Source: Thalassotalea sp. ND16A (GTDB taxonomy: Bacteria > Pseudomonadota > Gammaproteobacteria > Enterobacterales > Alteromonadaceae). Taken from it: a DNA stretch of 64,000 nucleotides. The notes under the pieces were generated by a model. The model had not been told where the DNA came from. It saw only the letters and a list, made by a program, of their open reading frames with translations, and made no database searches. This document shows, piece after piece, positions 55,332 to 63,675 of the stretch. The stretch spans positions 37,776 through 101,775 of the forward strand of contig NZ_JQDZ01000124.1 of assembly GCF_000764205.1 (NCBI RefSeq). Direction: 5' to 3'. The position numbers were made by a program, and so were the translations under genes. Every line of letters begins with the position of its first letter. Positions within the stretch are counted from its first letter, which is position 1.

Positions 55332-56560
55332 AATTCATTTCCTTGTTCGCCAAGCGTCCAAATATCATAGTTACTATCGAGTACGGTCACCGGGTTATGC
55401 TCTGAATTAAGGATTTTTTTATAGAAAAACGAAATAATATCTTCTATTTCCTCACCCGTTAATACCTTGGTAATACCACCGGTTAACACAATGGAGTTAA
55501 TCGAAAGTAGCTTTAAATTGATATAGGCTTTTTTATAATGAGAAATTTTACATAAAACCAAAAAAATAGCCAGTTGCATCAATATCTTCGTTGCTTTTGT
55601 TGATTGCTCTTGAAAAATGTTCTCGGTCACTTTTAAATGCATTAACAGCTCATACACAAACTCATTACTTTGTGCCGCAAAAATCAACGATTGCTTTGAC
55701 TTATACACCCCGAGTTTTTTAAATACCAACCGGTCGTATTCATTTTCGGTAACGAGATTGTCGTCGACCAAATCCTTTGAATAATGAATGTCGGTGGTGG
55801 CGCCGCCAATATCCAACAAAATAAACGGGTTTACCACGGAAAATTTTGCATCAATTAACGGTAGTGTTTTGTTCACTATGTAAGGCGTTGGAAATATTTG
55901 ATTCGAGGTAATGTCGTATAAGTGCTTAATATCTTCCTTGCCTTCAATGTCTTTTTGATAAAGGTTGGTTAAATATTCCCGTAAATGCTGCTCGATAATA
56001 TGCAGCCTGTCATCAATGATATTTGGTAAAACATCAACATTTTCAATGTGTTCTTTTATCGCCGGCGCATCTAGCTCATTACCGACAAAAACAATATTGG
56101 AATAGCGTAACTGCGCCAAATAGTTGTACAAACTGTCGGAAAAAACATTGCCGTTTGAATTGATGCCGCCGACAATAATCACCACATCGATAAGATCGCT
56201 AGGAATTGAGTAATCTTCAATATTTTGATAGAGCACGGTATCAATGATATTAATACCTGAGTTAAAGGCAATATTGGTGGCATACTTTAATGAAAAGGTA
56301 TTGGTAATACCGATAATTAACGTCGTCAAACCACCATTGGCCGATGAACATATATGCACATCATCTTTGGCATAACTTTCGATGGTATTGCCGCATTTAT
56401 GCATTAAATCATCTAAAATATCTTTTTTAAAATCTCGAAAGTGCTGCTCTATATTGTTAGCGGTACTGAGCTTGAAATAGGTACTACCAACATCGATTAA
56501 CAACTTTTCTTTGCTTGCCTTAGTTGTACTTTTTTCTTCATTGTTGATTTGGCTGATCAT
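55322..56560 (-). CDS. Glutamate mutase accessory protein (MutL/GlmL-like ATPase)
   Basis: Actin/Hsp70-fold ATPase of 412 residues. Two phosphate-binding loops are visible: LLIDVGSTYFKLS near residue 21 and ILLDIGGATTDIHYS near 250, with a VVIIVGGINSNG segment between them. MutL proteins are always encoded with B12-dependent glutamate mutase and are thought to help the enzyme handle its cofactor or reactivate. It overlaps mutE by 4 bp and the ligase by 10 bp. Confidence 0.88.
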   Translation of the reverse strand: MISQINNEEKSTTKASKEKLLIDVGSTYFKLSTANNIEQHFRDFKKDILDDLMHKCGNTIESYAKDDVHICSSANGGLTTLIIGITNTFSLKYATNIAFNSGINIIDTVLYQNIEDYSIPSDLIDVVIIVGGINSNGNVFSDSLYNYLAQLRYSNIVFVGNELDAPAIKEHIENVDVLPNIIDDRLHIIEQHLREYLTNLYQKDIEGKEDIKHLYDITSNQIFPTPYIVNKTLPLIDAKFSVVNPFILLDIGGATTDIHYSKDLVDDNLVTENEYDRLVFKKLGVYKSKQSLIFAAQSNEFVYELLMHLKVTENIFQEQSTKATKILMQLAIFLVLCKISHYKKAYINLKLLSINSIVLTGGITKVLTGEEIEDIISFFYKKILNSEHNPVTVLDSNYDIWTLGEQGNELCQ

Positions 56561-57921
56561 TGCATAATTCCTATATCGTGAATAATATCATTGACGATAC
56601 TGGTGGTATCTTTGGTCAAATCACATTGGGCTTTATCATAGGCGTAACATCTGTCTGGAATAGGCACATTGCCTCTTTTGATAATTCGGATGTTTTTCTT
56701 GGCGTCCCTGATGGTGATCATATTATTATGATTAATGATATGCGGAGAAAACGGCACGTCGATAATGCCGTTTTTAATCGAGTTAAACACTTTTCGCCAT
56801 AAGGTATCTGCCGGATCATTAAATACAGCTTCCATAATCGCTTTCACCTGCAGGGTTAACATTTCCTCTTCTTCAGCATCAACCACATTCGGCAAACCGT
56901 TTAAAATCCCTAAGGTATACTGAGTATTCGATACAGTTTTGGCATTCGCTTCTTTGGTCGGTATACCCGAGGCTTCCTCTCTGGTTTTGGTGATAATTTT
57001 ATCTGCCCCTACCATTGACGCGATCACCGTCGACATGTTTATCAGCTGCTCGGCATAGTCTTTATTCATTGGAAAGGCGCCCATCCACTGGTGGTAGACC
57101 AAATGAATTGCCGCATCGCTACAATTAATTTGTGCAGCATAATATTTCGCCAGTTTTTTCAGTACTGCGCCGGTGACAATATCCTGGTTCATCGAGCCTT
57201 GTTGCGCAAATGACACCGAGAATGACTTCACCCCTTCTTCTAATGACAGCAGCATTTCCAGTAACTGAATAACAATGGTAATCGATGGCGGCACTAGCGT
57301 TGCGGTTAGCGGTCCAAAAGACTCGCGGTTTATTGGTTCATTTAATTTTGAATAGTTAGCACACACTCTTTCAACATACTTCCAATACAAAAATGCCTTA
57401 TCTAAAGGGAAGTTTTTTGAATAGGGCAAAAGGTAAGTAATGGGGCCGCCTTCTATTTCAAAAATTCCGGAAGCAATTGCGGTTTCAATTAATAGTCTGG
57501 CATCAGGCGTACCATGGCGTAAACTTACCGGTTTATTAAAGTGAGTGATCATCTTACGGGTGGTGCGATAGCCATGATTCACCAAAGGGTAACCATTAAG
57601 CATATCGACATCATTTTCTTCACTCAGACGCAGCATTTTCTTCGACGTGGCGTAATCATTAAGCCGGGTATTGGAGTCTATGGTGAGCGGCAGTACATCA
57701 ACATTGGCATCGACAAAAAACTCATACAGGGCAAACTGCTTTTTGTAGGTCGGAAAACCGCCCCGTGGTTGCACCAGCATTTTATTTTTGTTTTTAAAAT
57801 GATGAGAGATAAACAGATCTTTGCTGGCATTGGTGACAAACTCTGCCACTTCGGCAAAATCAAAGGTATCGACATACTCATTGCCGAGAATTATTTCTCT
57901 TTCTTCTTGCAGCAAACTCAT
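56557..57921 (-). CDS. glmE: Glutamate mutase catalytic subunit (MutE/GlmE)
   Basis: Coenzyme-B12 carbon-skeleton mutase, L-glutamate to (2S,3S)-3-methylaspartate. 454 residues with the TIM-barrel motifs QPRGGFPTYKKQ, DSNTRLNDY, NGYPLVNHGYRT, RHGTPDARLL and NREPFGPLTATLVPPS-like NRESFGPLTATL. The residues known to bind glutamate in the clostridial enzyme (Arg66, Arg100, Arg149, Glu171, Tyr177, Tyr181) align with Arg53, Arg86, Arg135, Glu157, Tyr163 and Tyr167 here at a constant offset, so glutamate is the likely substrate. It overlaps mutS by one base. No methylaspartate ammonia-lyase gene follows. Confidence 0.93.
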   Translation of the reverse strand: MSLLQEEREIILGNEYVDTFDFAEVAEFVTNASKDLFISHHFKNKNKMLVQPRGGFPTYKKQFALYEFFVDANVDVLPLTIDSNTRLNDYATSKKMLRLSEENDVDMLNGYPLVNHGYRTTRKMITHFNKPVSLRHGTPDARLLIETAIASGIFEIEGGPITYLLPYSKNFPLDKAFLYWKYVERVCANYSKLNEPINRESFGPLTATLVPPSITIVIQLLEMLLSLEEGVKSFSVSFAQQGSMNQDIVTGAVLKKLAKYYAAQINCSDAAIHLVYHQWMGAFPMNKDYAEQLINMSTVIASMVGADKIITKTREEASGIPTKEANAKTVSNTQYTLGILNGLPNVVDAEEEEMLTLQVKAIMEAVFNDPADTLWRKVFNSIKNGIIDVPFSPHIINHNNMITIRDAKKNIRIIKRGNVPIPDRCYAYDKAQCDLTKDTTSIVNDIIHDIGIMQ

Positions 57922-58346
57922 TATTTATTACTCTCTTCTAGCGCTCGGTCTTTAATAAGGGTTTCTAGCATGTCCAAACCGGTATTTAAATCCACCTGAT
58001 GACAAACGATATCGAAACCATAATTTTTATATCTCGGCACAATATCTTCGGCGTTACCGGTACCAACCACTAAATTGCCACCTATCATCATGATAATGTC
58101 ATCTAAATGTTTATATTTTGCTTTCAGTAGTTTGACCTCTCGGCTCCAGCCTTCCGCTTCACCGTTTAACGAAGAGATCATCAAAACATCAGCGCCCGTT
58201 TCCACGGCCGCATCAAAAAACTCTTCTAAATACGTGTTTACGCCTAAGTTAAACACTTCATAGCCGCGCGCATTCAGCGAAAGCTCAATTAATCGGTTAG
58301 CGACCACATGGATATCGTTACCAACTACGCCTGTTACTACCTTCAT
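57921..58346 (-). CDS. glmS: Glutamate mutase B12-binding subunit (MutS/GlmS)
   Basis: Small Rossmann-like cobalamin-binding subunit, 141 residues. It begins MKVVTGVVGNDIHVVANRL: the cobalt-binding His of the DxHxxG motif is kept (His13), but the final Gly is Ala16. The B12-tail pocket motifs SSLNGEAEG and GGNLVVG follow. First gene of the four-gene operon, divergent from the RraA-family gene. Confidence 0.93.
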   Translation of the reverse strand: MKVVTGVVGNDIHVVANRLIELSLNARGYEVFNLGVNTYLEEFFDAAVETGADVLMISSLNGEAEGWSREVKLLKAKYKHLDDIIMMIGGNLVVGTGNAEDIVPRYKNYGFDIVCHQVDLNTGLDMLETLIKDRALEESNK

Positions 58347-58364
58347 ATCATTTATGCCTAATGT

Positions 58365-58391
58365 GATACCGAAAATTATTGGATTTGGTAT
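58365..58391. promoter_or_regulatory. Inverted repeat in the mutS/rraA divergent promoter region
   Basis: GATACC (58365-58370) and GGTATC (58386-58391) lie 15 bp apart, about 20 bp before the mutS start. This is a possible operator for the mutase operon. No B12 riboswitch is evident in the 150-bp gap. Confidence 0.3.
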
Positions 58392-58497
58392 CTGTATATT
58401 TACCCATTTTTATTGAATATGTATGATATCAAAGTTTATGTAAAAACGCTTGTTTGATGCTAGAATACCCGCTTATATGAAAGAACAGGACTGAGAT

Positions 58498-58977
58498 ATG
58501 ACATTTTTTACCGCAGATATCTGTGATGAATACAGCGACAAGGTATCTGTATTAGGCGCGGGCTATAAAAATTATGGTGGCATAAGCAAATGCCAGGGCG
58601 AAATAGTTACCATAAAATTAGATAAGAACAATTCCGATCTAATTGAATTACTTCGAGACGAAGATGGCTCAGGAAAAGTCGTTGTTGTCGACGTAGACCA
58701 AGAGTATTTTGCCGTAGTAGGTGAGAACTTAATGAAGTTTGCTCAGCAAAATAACTATGCAGGCATCGTCGTAAATGGCTACATCAGAGATACTTTTCAG
58801 ATAACCGATATTCCCGTTGCTTTATATGCATTGGGCACTTGTTCGAGAAAATCTATTCCAGTGACCAGTGGCGAAAGAAATATTAAGCTGTCGTTCGGTG
58901 GCATTGACATTAACCACGGTGACTACCTTTATGCCGATACGGATGGCGTGATTGTTACCAAGGACAAAATTGTTTAA
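58498..58977 (+). CDS. RraA-family protein
   Basis: 159 residues, full length for RraA, the RNase E inhibitor, and for related HMG/CHA aldolases. Family marks: GKVVVVDVD, GIVVNGYIRDTFQI (near residue 95, with Arg and Asp used for catalysis in the aldolases) and LSFGGIDINHGDYLYADTDGV. GGACTGAGAT precedes the ATG. RraA as RNase regulator is the simplest view. Because it is divergent from the glutamate mutase operon, an aldolase role on a C5 branched acid should not be excluded. Confidence 0.8.
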   Translation: MTFFTADICDEYSDKVSVLGAGYKNYGGISKCQGEIVTIKLDKNNSDLIELLRDEDGSGKVVVVDVDQEYFAVVGENLMKFAQQNNYAGIVVNGYIRDTFQITDIPVALYALGTCSRKSIPVTSGERNIKLSFGGIDINHGDYLYADTDGVIVTKDKIV

Positions 58978-58986
58978 CACAGACTC

Positions 58987-59034
58987 AGAAACAAATAACC
59001 CGCAGTTAATTCTAACTGCGGGTTATTTGTTTCT
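58987..59034. terminator. Long bidirectional terminator between rraA-like gene and aminotransferase
   Basis: A 22-bp perfect stem (AGAAACAAATAACCCGCAGTTA with its complement at 59013-59034) around a 4-nt loop, extendable by two to three more pairs. It lies between convergent genes. Confidence 0.85.
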
Positions 59035-59058
59035 GGGTTACGGTAATACTTTAATTCA

Positions 59059-60249
59059 TTAAAGTATTTTCGCGATAGATTGCGTTAAGTAATTAACGTT
59101 ATCCGGTGAAATACCTGCCAAGCTAATGCGGCTAGAACCGACAATGTAAATGCTATAGTCATCTTGTAAGCGCTGTACTTGCGCTTTATCGATACCTAAA
59201 AATGAGAACATACCATTTTGCGTGGTGATAAAACTAAAGTCACGGTTAACACCATTCTCAGCTAACTTGTCTACCAGTAACTGACGAACACCGTTAATGC
59301 GATCACGCATTGCTTTTAATTCACCATGCCATTGCGTGGTAAGTTCTGCAGAGCCTAAAATCGTTTCTACGATGGCTGCGCCGTGCGCTGGTGGCATAGA
59401 ATAAACCACACGTACCACGGAAAGTAATACTGAGCTGATAATATCGGCAGAAACGGCGCTGCTACCAATAACTGAACATGCGCCAATACGTTCACGATAT
59501 AAACCAAAGTTTTTCGAACATGAACTACAGATGATCATCTGTTCAACGGTATCAGCCATTAATCGTAAACCGTAAGCATCGGCGTCTAAATCTTCACCAA
59601 AACCTTGATACGCCATATCCACAACCGGCATAAAACCAACTTGCTTGGCCACATCAGCAACTTGTTGCCATTGCTCTTTACTCAAATCCATACCGCTTGG
59701 GTTATGACAACAAGCGTGTAATAACACGGCATCGCCTTTTGGCACTTGTTTTAATGCGGCAAGCATACCGTCAAAGTCTAAACAGTTGTTTTCATAATCA
59801 TAATAAGGGTAAGTTTTAACAGTCAAACCAGCAGCTTTAAAAACGCCCTGATGGTTTGCCCAGGTCGGGTTACTTACCCAAATAGTAGCGCCAGGGGTAC
59901 AGGTTTTGATAAATTCACCGGCAACACGCAAAGCACCAGTACCACCAGGGGTAGATACCGTGCGAATACGATTTTCAGCGATAACCTTGTGCTCACCTAA
60001 AATAAGTGCGGTCATTCTTTCATTAAACAGCGGTGAACCCGCTGAGCCTAAATAAGCCTTGCTCGCTTCATTATCAACACGAAATTGTTCCGCCGCTTTT
60101 ACACAAGCCAAAACTGGCGTATGGCCAGCTTCATCTTTGTAAATACCTGCACCAAGATCAATTTTACTGGGGTTACTATCAGCTTTGAATTTTACCGACA
60201 AGCCCAAAATAGGATCTGCTGGTAGTTGCTTTAATTGTGAAAACATACT
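59059..60249 (-). CDS. Aromatic amino acid / aspartate aminotransferase
   Basis: PLP-dependent class I aminotransferase of subgroup I-alpha (TyrB/AspC). From ATG 60249 it is 396 residues, the normal length; the 20-residue extension to 60309 is not family-like. Seen: LGAGIYKDEAGHTP, HACCHNPSGMDLS and the PLP lysine in SSCSKNFGLYRERIGA. It converts aromatic 2-oxo acids or oxaloacetate with glutamate. Convergent with the rraA-like gene. Confidence 0.92.
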   Translation of the reverse strand, partial: SMFSQLKQLPADPILGLSVKFKADSNPSKIDLGAGIYKDEAGHTPVLACVKAAEQFRVDNEASKAYLGSAGSPLFNERMTALILGEHKVIAENRIRTVSTPGGTGALRVAGEFIKTCTPGATIWVSNPTWANHQGVFKAAGLTVKTYPYYDYENNCLDFDGMLAALKQVPKGDAVLLHACCHNPSGMDLSKEQWQQVADVAKQVGFMPVVDMAYQGFGEDLDADAYGLRLMADTVEQMIICSSCSKNFGLYRERIGACSVIGSSAVSADIISSVLLSVVRVVYSMPPAHGAAIVETILGSAELTTQWHGELKAMRDRINGVRQLLVDKLAENGVNRDFSFITTQNGMFSFLGIDKAQVQRLQDDYSIYIVGSSRISLAGISPDNVNYLTQSIAKIL

Positions 60250-60721
60250 TTTTACTACCTTTAAATGTTGTGCTAATTCCACACTTTTCAATACGGAATA
60301 ATTATTCATAATATGGTTGGGGATTACTCCTCAAGATATTAGAATAATCGCTCTAAAAAACAAAAGCAAGCAACAACAATTCCACAGCATGGTATATTCG
60401 TGCGAATATTGACAACTAAATTCATAATAGAAGCCTAATAGGCTGTTTTCATTGGGAATCACATATAAATGTTTCTTTATTTTTATAATGAAATAGTCTT
60501 AAAAAACCTGCTGGACAACGGATTTGACAGCTAAAAATAGGCATTTTACAAAGTCTTACGCAGCTTTACCGAAGCATTACAAATCACTTAAAACCTCCCG
60601 GTATAATCACCGGCTTAGCAACAGCTAATTATTTTCCGTTTTTCCCATTATCGTAAGAAGCTTTATGACTCAATCTTTACTTTTTTGATCAGTGAAAGTT
60701 AACCGTGAGCCACTTTGGATT
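60250..60721. other. Intergenic region with an orphan promoter
   Basis: Contains a good -10 TATAAT (60602-60607) inside CCGG...CCGG, a possible -35 TTACAA 19 bp upstream, and an 8-codon frame at 60664 (ATG ACT CAA ... TGA). No gene follows in frame, so a gene has probably been lost here. Confidence 0.45.
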
Positions 60722-60976
60722 TTACTCTGCTGTATTCGTTGAACGTCCATCTGAAACGTCGAGATCAAAGGTTAAGGTTTTCATTTCGCTAACCGCTGGT
60801 GCCTTGAATGTTGGCGTGGCGCTTTTTTCATTAGAAAGGATCACTCGCGGGCCTTTCGTTTGCTTCCAAAGATACTTTAGGGTATCGCCATCAGCATCAC
60901 TGGAGTTGACGGCAGATAATTGCACAGTGTCACCACCATAGTGAACCTGAATTATATTCAAAAAGTCATACCACAT
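60722..60976 (-). pseudogene. Remnant of a PKD/REJ-domain surface protein
   Basis: The frame reads as one beta-sandwich repeat: DTVQLSAVNSSDADGDTLKY, then LWKQTKGPRVILSNEKSATP, then FDLDVSDGRS. This is the standard pattern of PKD/REJ repeats in large secreted proteins. It has no signal peptide, no start context and a stop right after the repeat, so it is a fragment. Confidence 0.6.
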
Positions 60977-61190
60977 AGCAAAGGTGAGTTCTTTCTTAAG
61001 TTGGGCAAATACGATCAGGTAAAGGTAAGTCGCAATTATCGCGATGTTATCAAGTCTTTTTTAACGGATATGTGATCGGCGGATTAAAAAATCGTTTTCA
61101 GTTTAGTCAGAAAGTGACTTTTATTTAACCCAGATCAGAAAGAACATTGCTTAAAGCTGCTTTAATGTGAGTTTTAGCAGGTTGTGCTCT

Positions 61191-61463
61191 ATGGACAAAA
61201 AACCAGACTGTACCAGTGCAATGTTAAATCTTATCGCGAGCGTGCGTAATGATTTTCCTTTTAATGTCTCCGAGGCGAATATCTGTGGCATCTCTTGCAT
61301 TGGTTGCCCGAAAAAATTATTAGAGTTAGTCGACACCGAATTGTGCGAATGGGAACAAAAAATTAACCATGGCGATGTGCCCAAACTTGGTGAAATATCA
61401 CGGTTAGGCAAACTTTGTAAGAATGTCAGACGCGGCTTAAAACGTAATGGCCTGGTAAGCTGA
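61191..61463 (+). CDS. Conserved hypothetical protein with Cys motif
   Basis: A 90-residue protein starting at ATG 61191 (MDKKPDC). The middle carries ANICGISCIGCPKKLLELVD with CxxxCxxC, a possible metal or cluster ligand set, then a basic helical tail (RLGKLCKNVRRGLKRNGLV). I believe it is conserved in Alteromonadales but know of no function. It lies just upstream of hutI, with the HutC operator in between. Confidence 0.65.
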   Translation: MDKKPDCTSAMLNLIASVRNDFPFNVSEANICGISCIGCPKKLLELVDTELCEWEQKINHGDVPKLGEISRLGKLCKNVRRGLKRNGLVS

Positions 61464-61484
61464 TACCACTTGTTACCTGCTTCC

Positions 61485-61497
61485 TGTATATACAAGT
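61485..61497. promoter_or_regulatory. HutC-type operator upstream of hutI
   Basis: CTGTATATACAAG is identical to the core of the second operator at hutCHU. It overlaps a possible -35 (TTGCGC, 61498) for a promoter with -10 TACATT (61521-61526). Confidence 0.8.
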
Positions 61498-61575
61498 TGC
61501 GCGATCTGAAGTTTTCAGGTACATTTCGCTATAGTACAAATCCGTATCATGCCACTCGTCTTTTAGGAAACCTTA

Positions 61576-62811
61576 ATGAATCAGCTTGCAAATACCTGGC
61601 AACAGCTTTTTGTCAATGTAAATATCGCCACTATGACGCAAGGTGGCACTTCTTATGCTGTTATTGAAGACGGCGCTATCGCCGTGAGCGATGGCAAAAT
61701 TGTCTGGTTAGGAAATAAACAAAACCTGCCGGAATACGATGCCTGTCAACTGACTATCATTGATGGACAAGGTAAATGGCTGACTCCCGGACTTATCGAT
61801 TGTCATACCCATATCGTTTATGGTGGCCATCGCGCCAAAGAATTTGAAATGCGCTTGCAAGGCGCCAGTTATGAAGACATTGCCAACAATGGCGGCGGCA
61901 TAGTCTCTACAGTAAAAGCCACTCGTGCGGCCAGCGAAGATGAATTGTATGTTAGTGCTTACCAACGCCTAAGCGCACTACATAAAGAGGGTGTAACCAG
62001 TATTGAAATCAAATCGGGTTACGGTTTAGATTTAGACACTGAAATTAAAATGCTAAAAGTGGCTAACCGCTTAAGTGAGAACTTACCGGTAACGGTTAGC
62101 AAAACATTTTTAGGTGCGCACGCGCTGCCGCTTGAATATAAAGACGATGCTGACGGTTATATCACATTAGTTACCGAGCAAATGATCCCGGAAATCGCCA
62201 GACAAAATCTGGCCGATGCGGTGGATGTATTTTGTGAAGGTATTGGCTTTTCCTACGCGCAAACCGAACGAGTTTTTCAAGCGGCAAAAGCTCATAACAT
62301 TCGGGTGAAAGTTCATGCTGAACAGTTATCGGATTTAGGTGGCACCGAGCTTGCGGCAAAATATAATGCCCTTTCGAGTGATCATCTAGAGTTTTTATCA
62401 ACTGCTGGCGTAAACGCCATGCAAAGCAGTGGTATGGTTGCGGTATTATTGCCTGGCGCGTTTTATTTCTTAAGAGAAACCAAGCTGCCACCGATTGATT
62501 TACTGCGTGAAAACAACGTTAGAATTGCAATTGCTACGGATGCCAACCCAGGTTCATCACCAATTAATTCTATTCAATTAATGCTGAATATGGCCTGTAC
62601 GTTATTTCGATTAACACCAACAGAAGCGTTAGCGGGGGTTACGTGTAATGCCGCTCGCGCGTTAGGCATTGATGACAAAGTAGGAGAGCTAAGCGTAGGC
62701 ATGGATGCAGACATTGCCTTGTGGGATATTGAACAACCCGCGCAACTTTGTTATCAATTTGGCGTAAATCCTCTTGTCGCCCTATACAAGCAAGGTAAAA
62801 AAGTTATATAA
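61576..62811 (+). CDS. hutI: Imidazolonepropionase
   Basis: Third step of histidine degradation, hydrolysing imidazolone propionate to N-formimino-glutamate. 411 residues of the amidohydrolase fold with metal-binding [10 protein letters not shown] (near residue 75), [12 protein letters not shown] (near 246) and [11 protein letters not shown] (near 320). It is 12 kb from hutHU, but a HutC operator upstream ties it to them. Confidence 0.96.
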   Translation: MNQLANTWQQLFVNVNIATMTQGGTSYAVIEDGAIAVSDGKIVWLGNKQNLPEYDACQLTIIDGQGKWLTPGLIDCHTHIVYGGHRAKEFEMRLQGASYEDIANNGGGIVSTVKATRAASEDELYVSAYQRLSALHKEGVTSIEIKSGYGLDLDTEIKMLKVANRLSENLPVTVSKTFLGAHALPLEYKDDADGYITLVTEQMIPEIARQNLADAVDVFCEGIGFSYAQTERVFQAAKAHNIRVKVHAEQLSDLGGTELAAKYNALSSDHLEFLSTAGVNAMQSSGMVAVLLPGAFYFLRETKLPPIDLLRENNVRIAIATDANPGSSPINSIQLMLNMACTLFRLTPTEALAGVTCNAARALGIDDKVGELSVGMDADIALWDIEQPAQLCYQFGVNPLVALYKQGKKVI

Positions 62812-62841
62812 ATGGGGCCGCTAATTTTTCCATTTTAAATA

Positions 62842-62889
62842 TATACCAAGTTGACTAAATATCTGCTCATTTTTAATTAAATTGGTATA
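62842..62889. repeat. Hairpin repeat downstream of hutI
   Basis: TATACCAA (62842-62849) pairs with TTGGTATA (62882-62889) around an AT-rich loop. The left arm with its continuation (TACCAAGTTGACTA) recurs with one mismatch at 23521-23534 and, inverted, at 43918-43931. It may also terminate hutI. Confidence 0.6.
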
Positions 62890-62971
62890 GGTGCCAGTTC
62901 GTTCATCTGATGTTCAGCTGGCGTTGTTATTATCTCATCTAATCATTATTTTTAACCATTTGGACCTTTCT

Positions 62972-63607
62972 ATGTCGACCAAACAATATCTCGTTCCAGT
63001 GCTTGCGCTTTCGCTAATTTTTTCAGGTTGTGCGTCAACATCCACTAATGCCGAAAAAGGCGCAGCTATCGGTGCAATCACCGGAGCTATTCTCGGTAAA
63101 TCAACCAGTAATCACAAAAATAAGCGTGCTATTTTTGGCGCTGCCATCGGTGCTATTGCTGGCGCTGCGGTGGGTGATTATATGGATAAACAAGAGCAGG
63201 AGTTTAAACGTGAACTTGCCGGCTCTGGCATCGATGTGGTGCGTGAAGGGGATAACTTACGCTTGATCATGCCTGCCAATATTACTTTTGCTTCTAACCA
63301 GTCGACTATCACCGCCAGTTTTCATCAATCCTTGAATGATGTTGCTAAAGTGTTGAGTAAATACAATAAAACGCTATTAAGTATTGAAGGCCATACCGAC
63401 AGTAGTGGTAGCCAAGGCTATAATCAGAACTTATCAGAGCAGCGGGCAGAAAGTGTAAAAGTATATTTGATGCATCAAAATATTTTGGCAAGCCGCTTAC
63501 AAACCACTGGTTTCGGTGAATTAAGACCTATGGTTGGCAATGGAACGGTAAGTGACAGAGCGTTAAATCGTCGGGTAGAAGTACAAATAGTTCCAAATCA
63601 GGCTTAA
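62972..63607 (+). CDS. OmpA-family lipoprotein with glycine zipper (YiaD-like)
   Basis: Outer-membrane lipoprotein of 211 residues from ATG 62972. The signal peptide ends in the lipobox IFSGC (Cys20). A glycine-zipper domain (about 30-75, with GAAIGAITGAILG repeats) is followed by an OmpA-like peptidoglycan-binding domain (IEGHTDSSGSQGYNQNLSEQ and RAESVK near 155, with the Asp and Arg that hold diaminopimelate). It anchors the outer membrane to the wall. Confidence 0.92.
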   Translation: MSTKQYLVPVLALSLIFSGCASTSTNAEKGAAIGAITGAILGKSTSNHKNKRAIFGAAIGAIAGAAVGDYMDKQEQEFKRELAGSGIDVVREGDNLRLIMPANITFASNQSTITASFHQSLNDVAKVLSKYNKTLLSIEGHTDSSGSQGYNQNLSEQRAESVKVYLMHQNILASRLQTTGFGELRPMVGNGTVSDRALNRRVEVQIVPNQA

Positions 63608-63675
63608 AACCAATCCGTATAATGATCTGGTCATTGAGTAACTCATATAAACAACACATGAGTTACCCTTCGGGA

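Noticed and set aside
58347..58497. Possible cobalamin riboswitch upstream of the mutase operon
   Set aside because: The gap is only 150 bp and contains no recognisable B12-box sequence; the inverted repeat there is too short.
58498..58977. RraA-family gene as a proven part of the glutamate mutase pathway
   Set aside because: It is divergently transcribed and has the normal length and motifs of the RNase regulator; only proximity supports a pathway role.
61470..61667. Plus-strand frame overlapping the HutC operator and the hutI start
   Set aside because: It runs through the promoter and into hutI in another frame, and has no good ribosome site.
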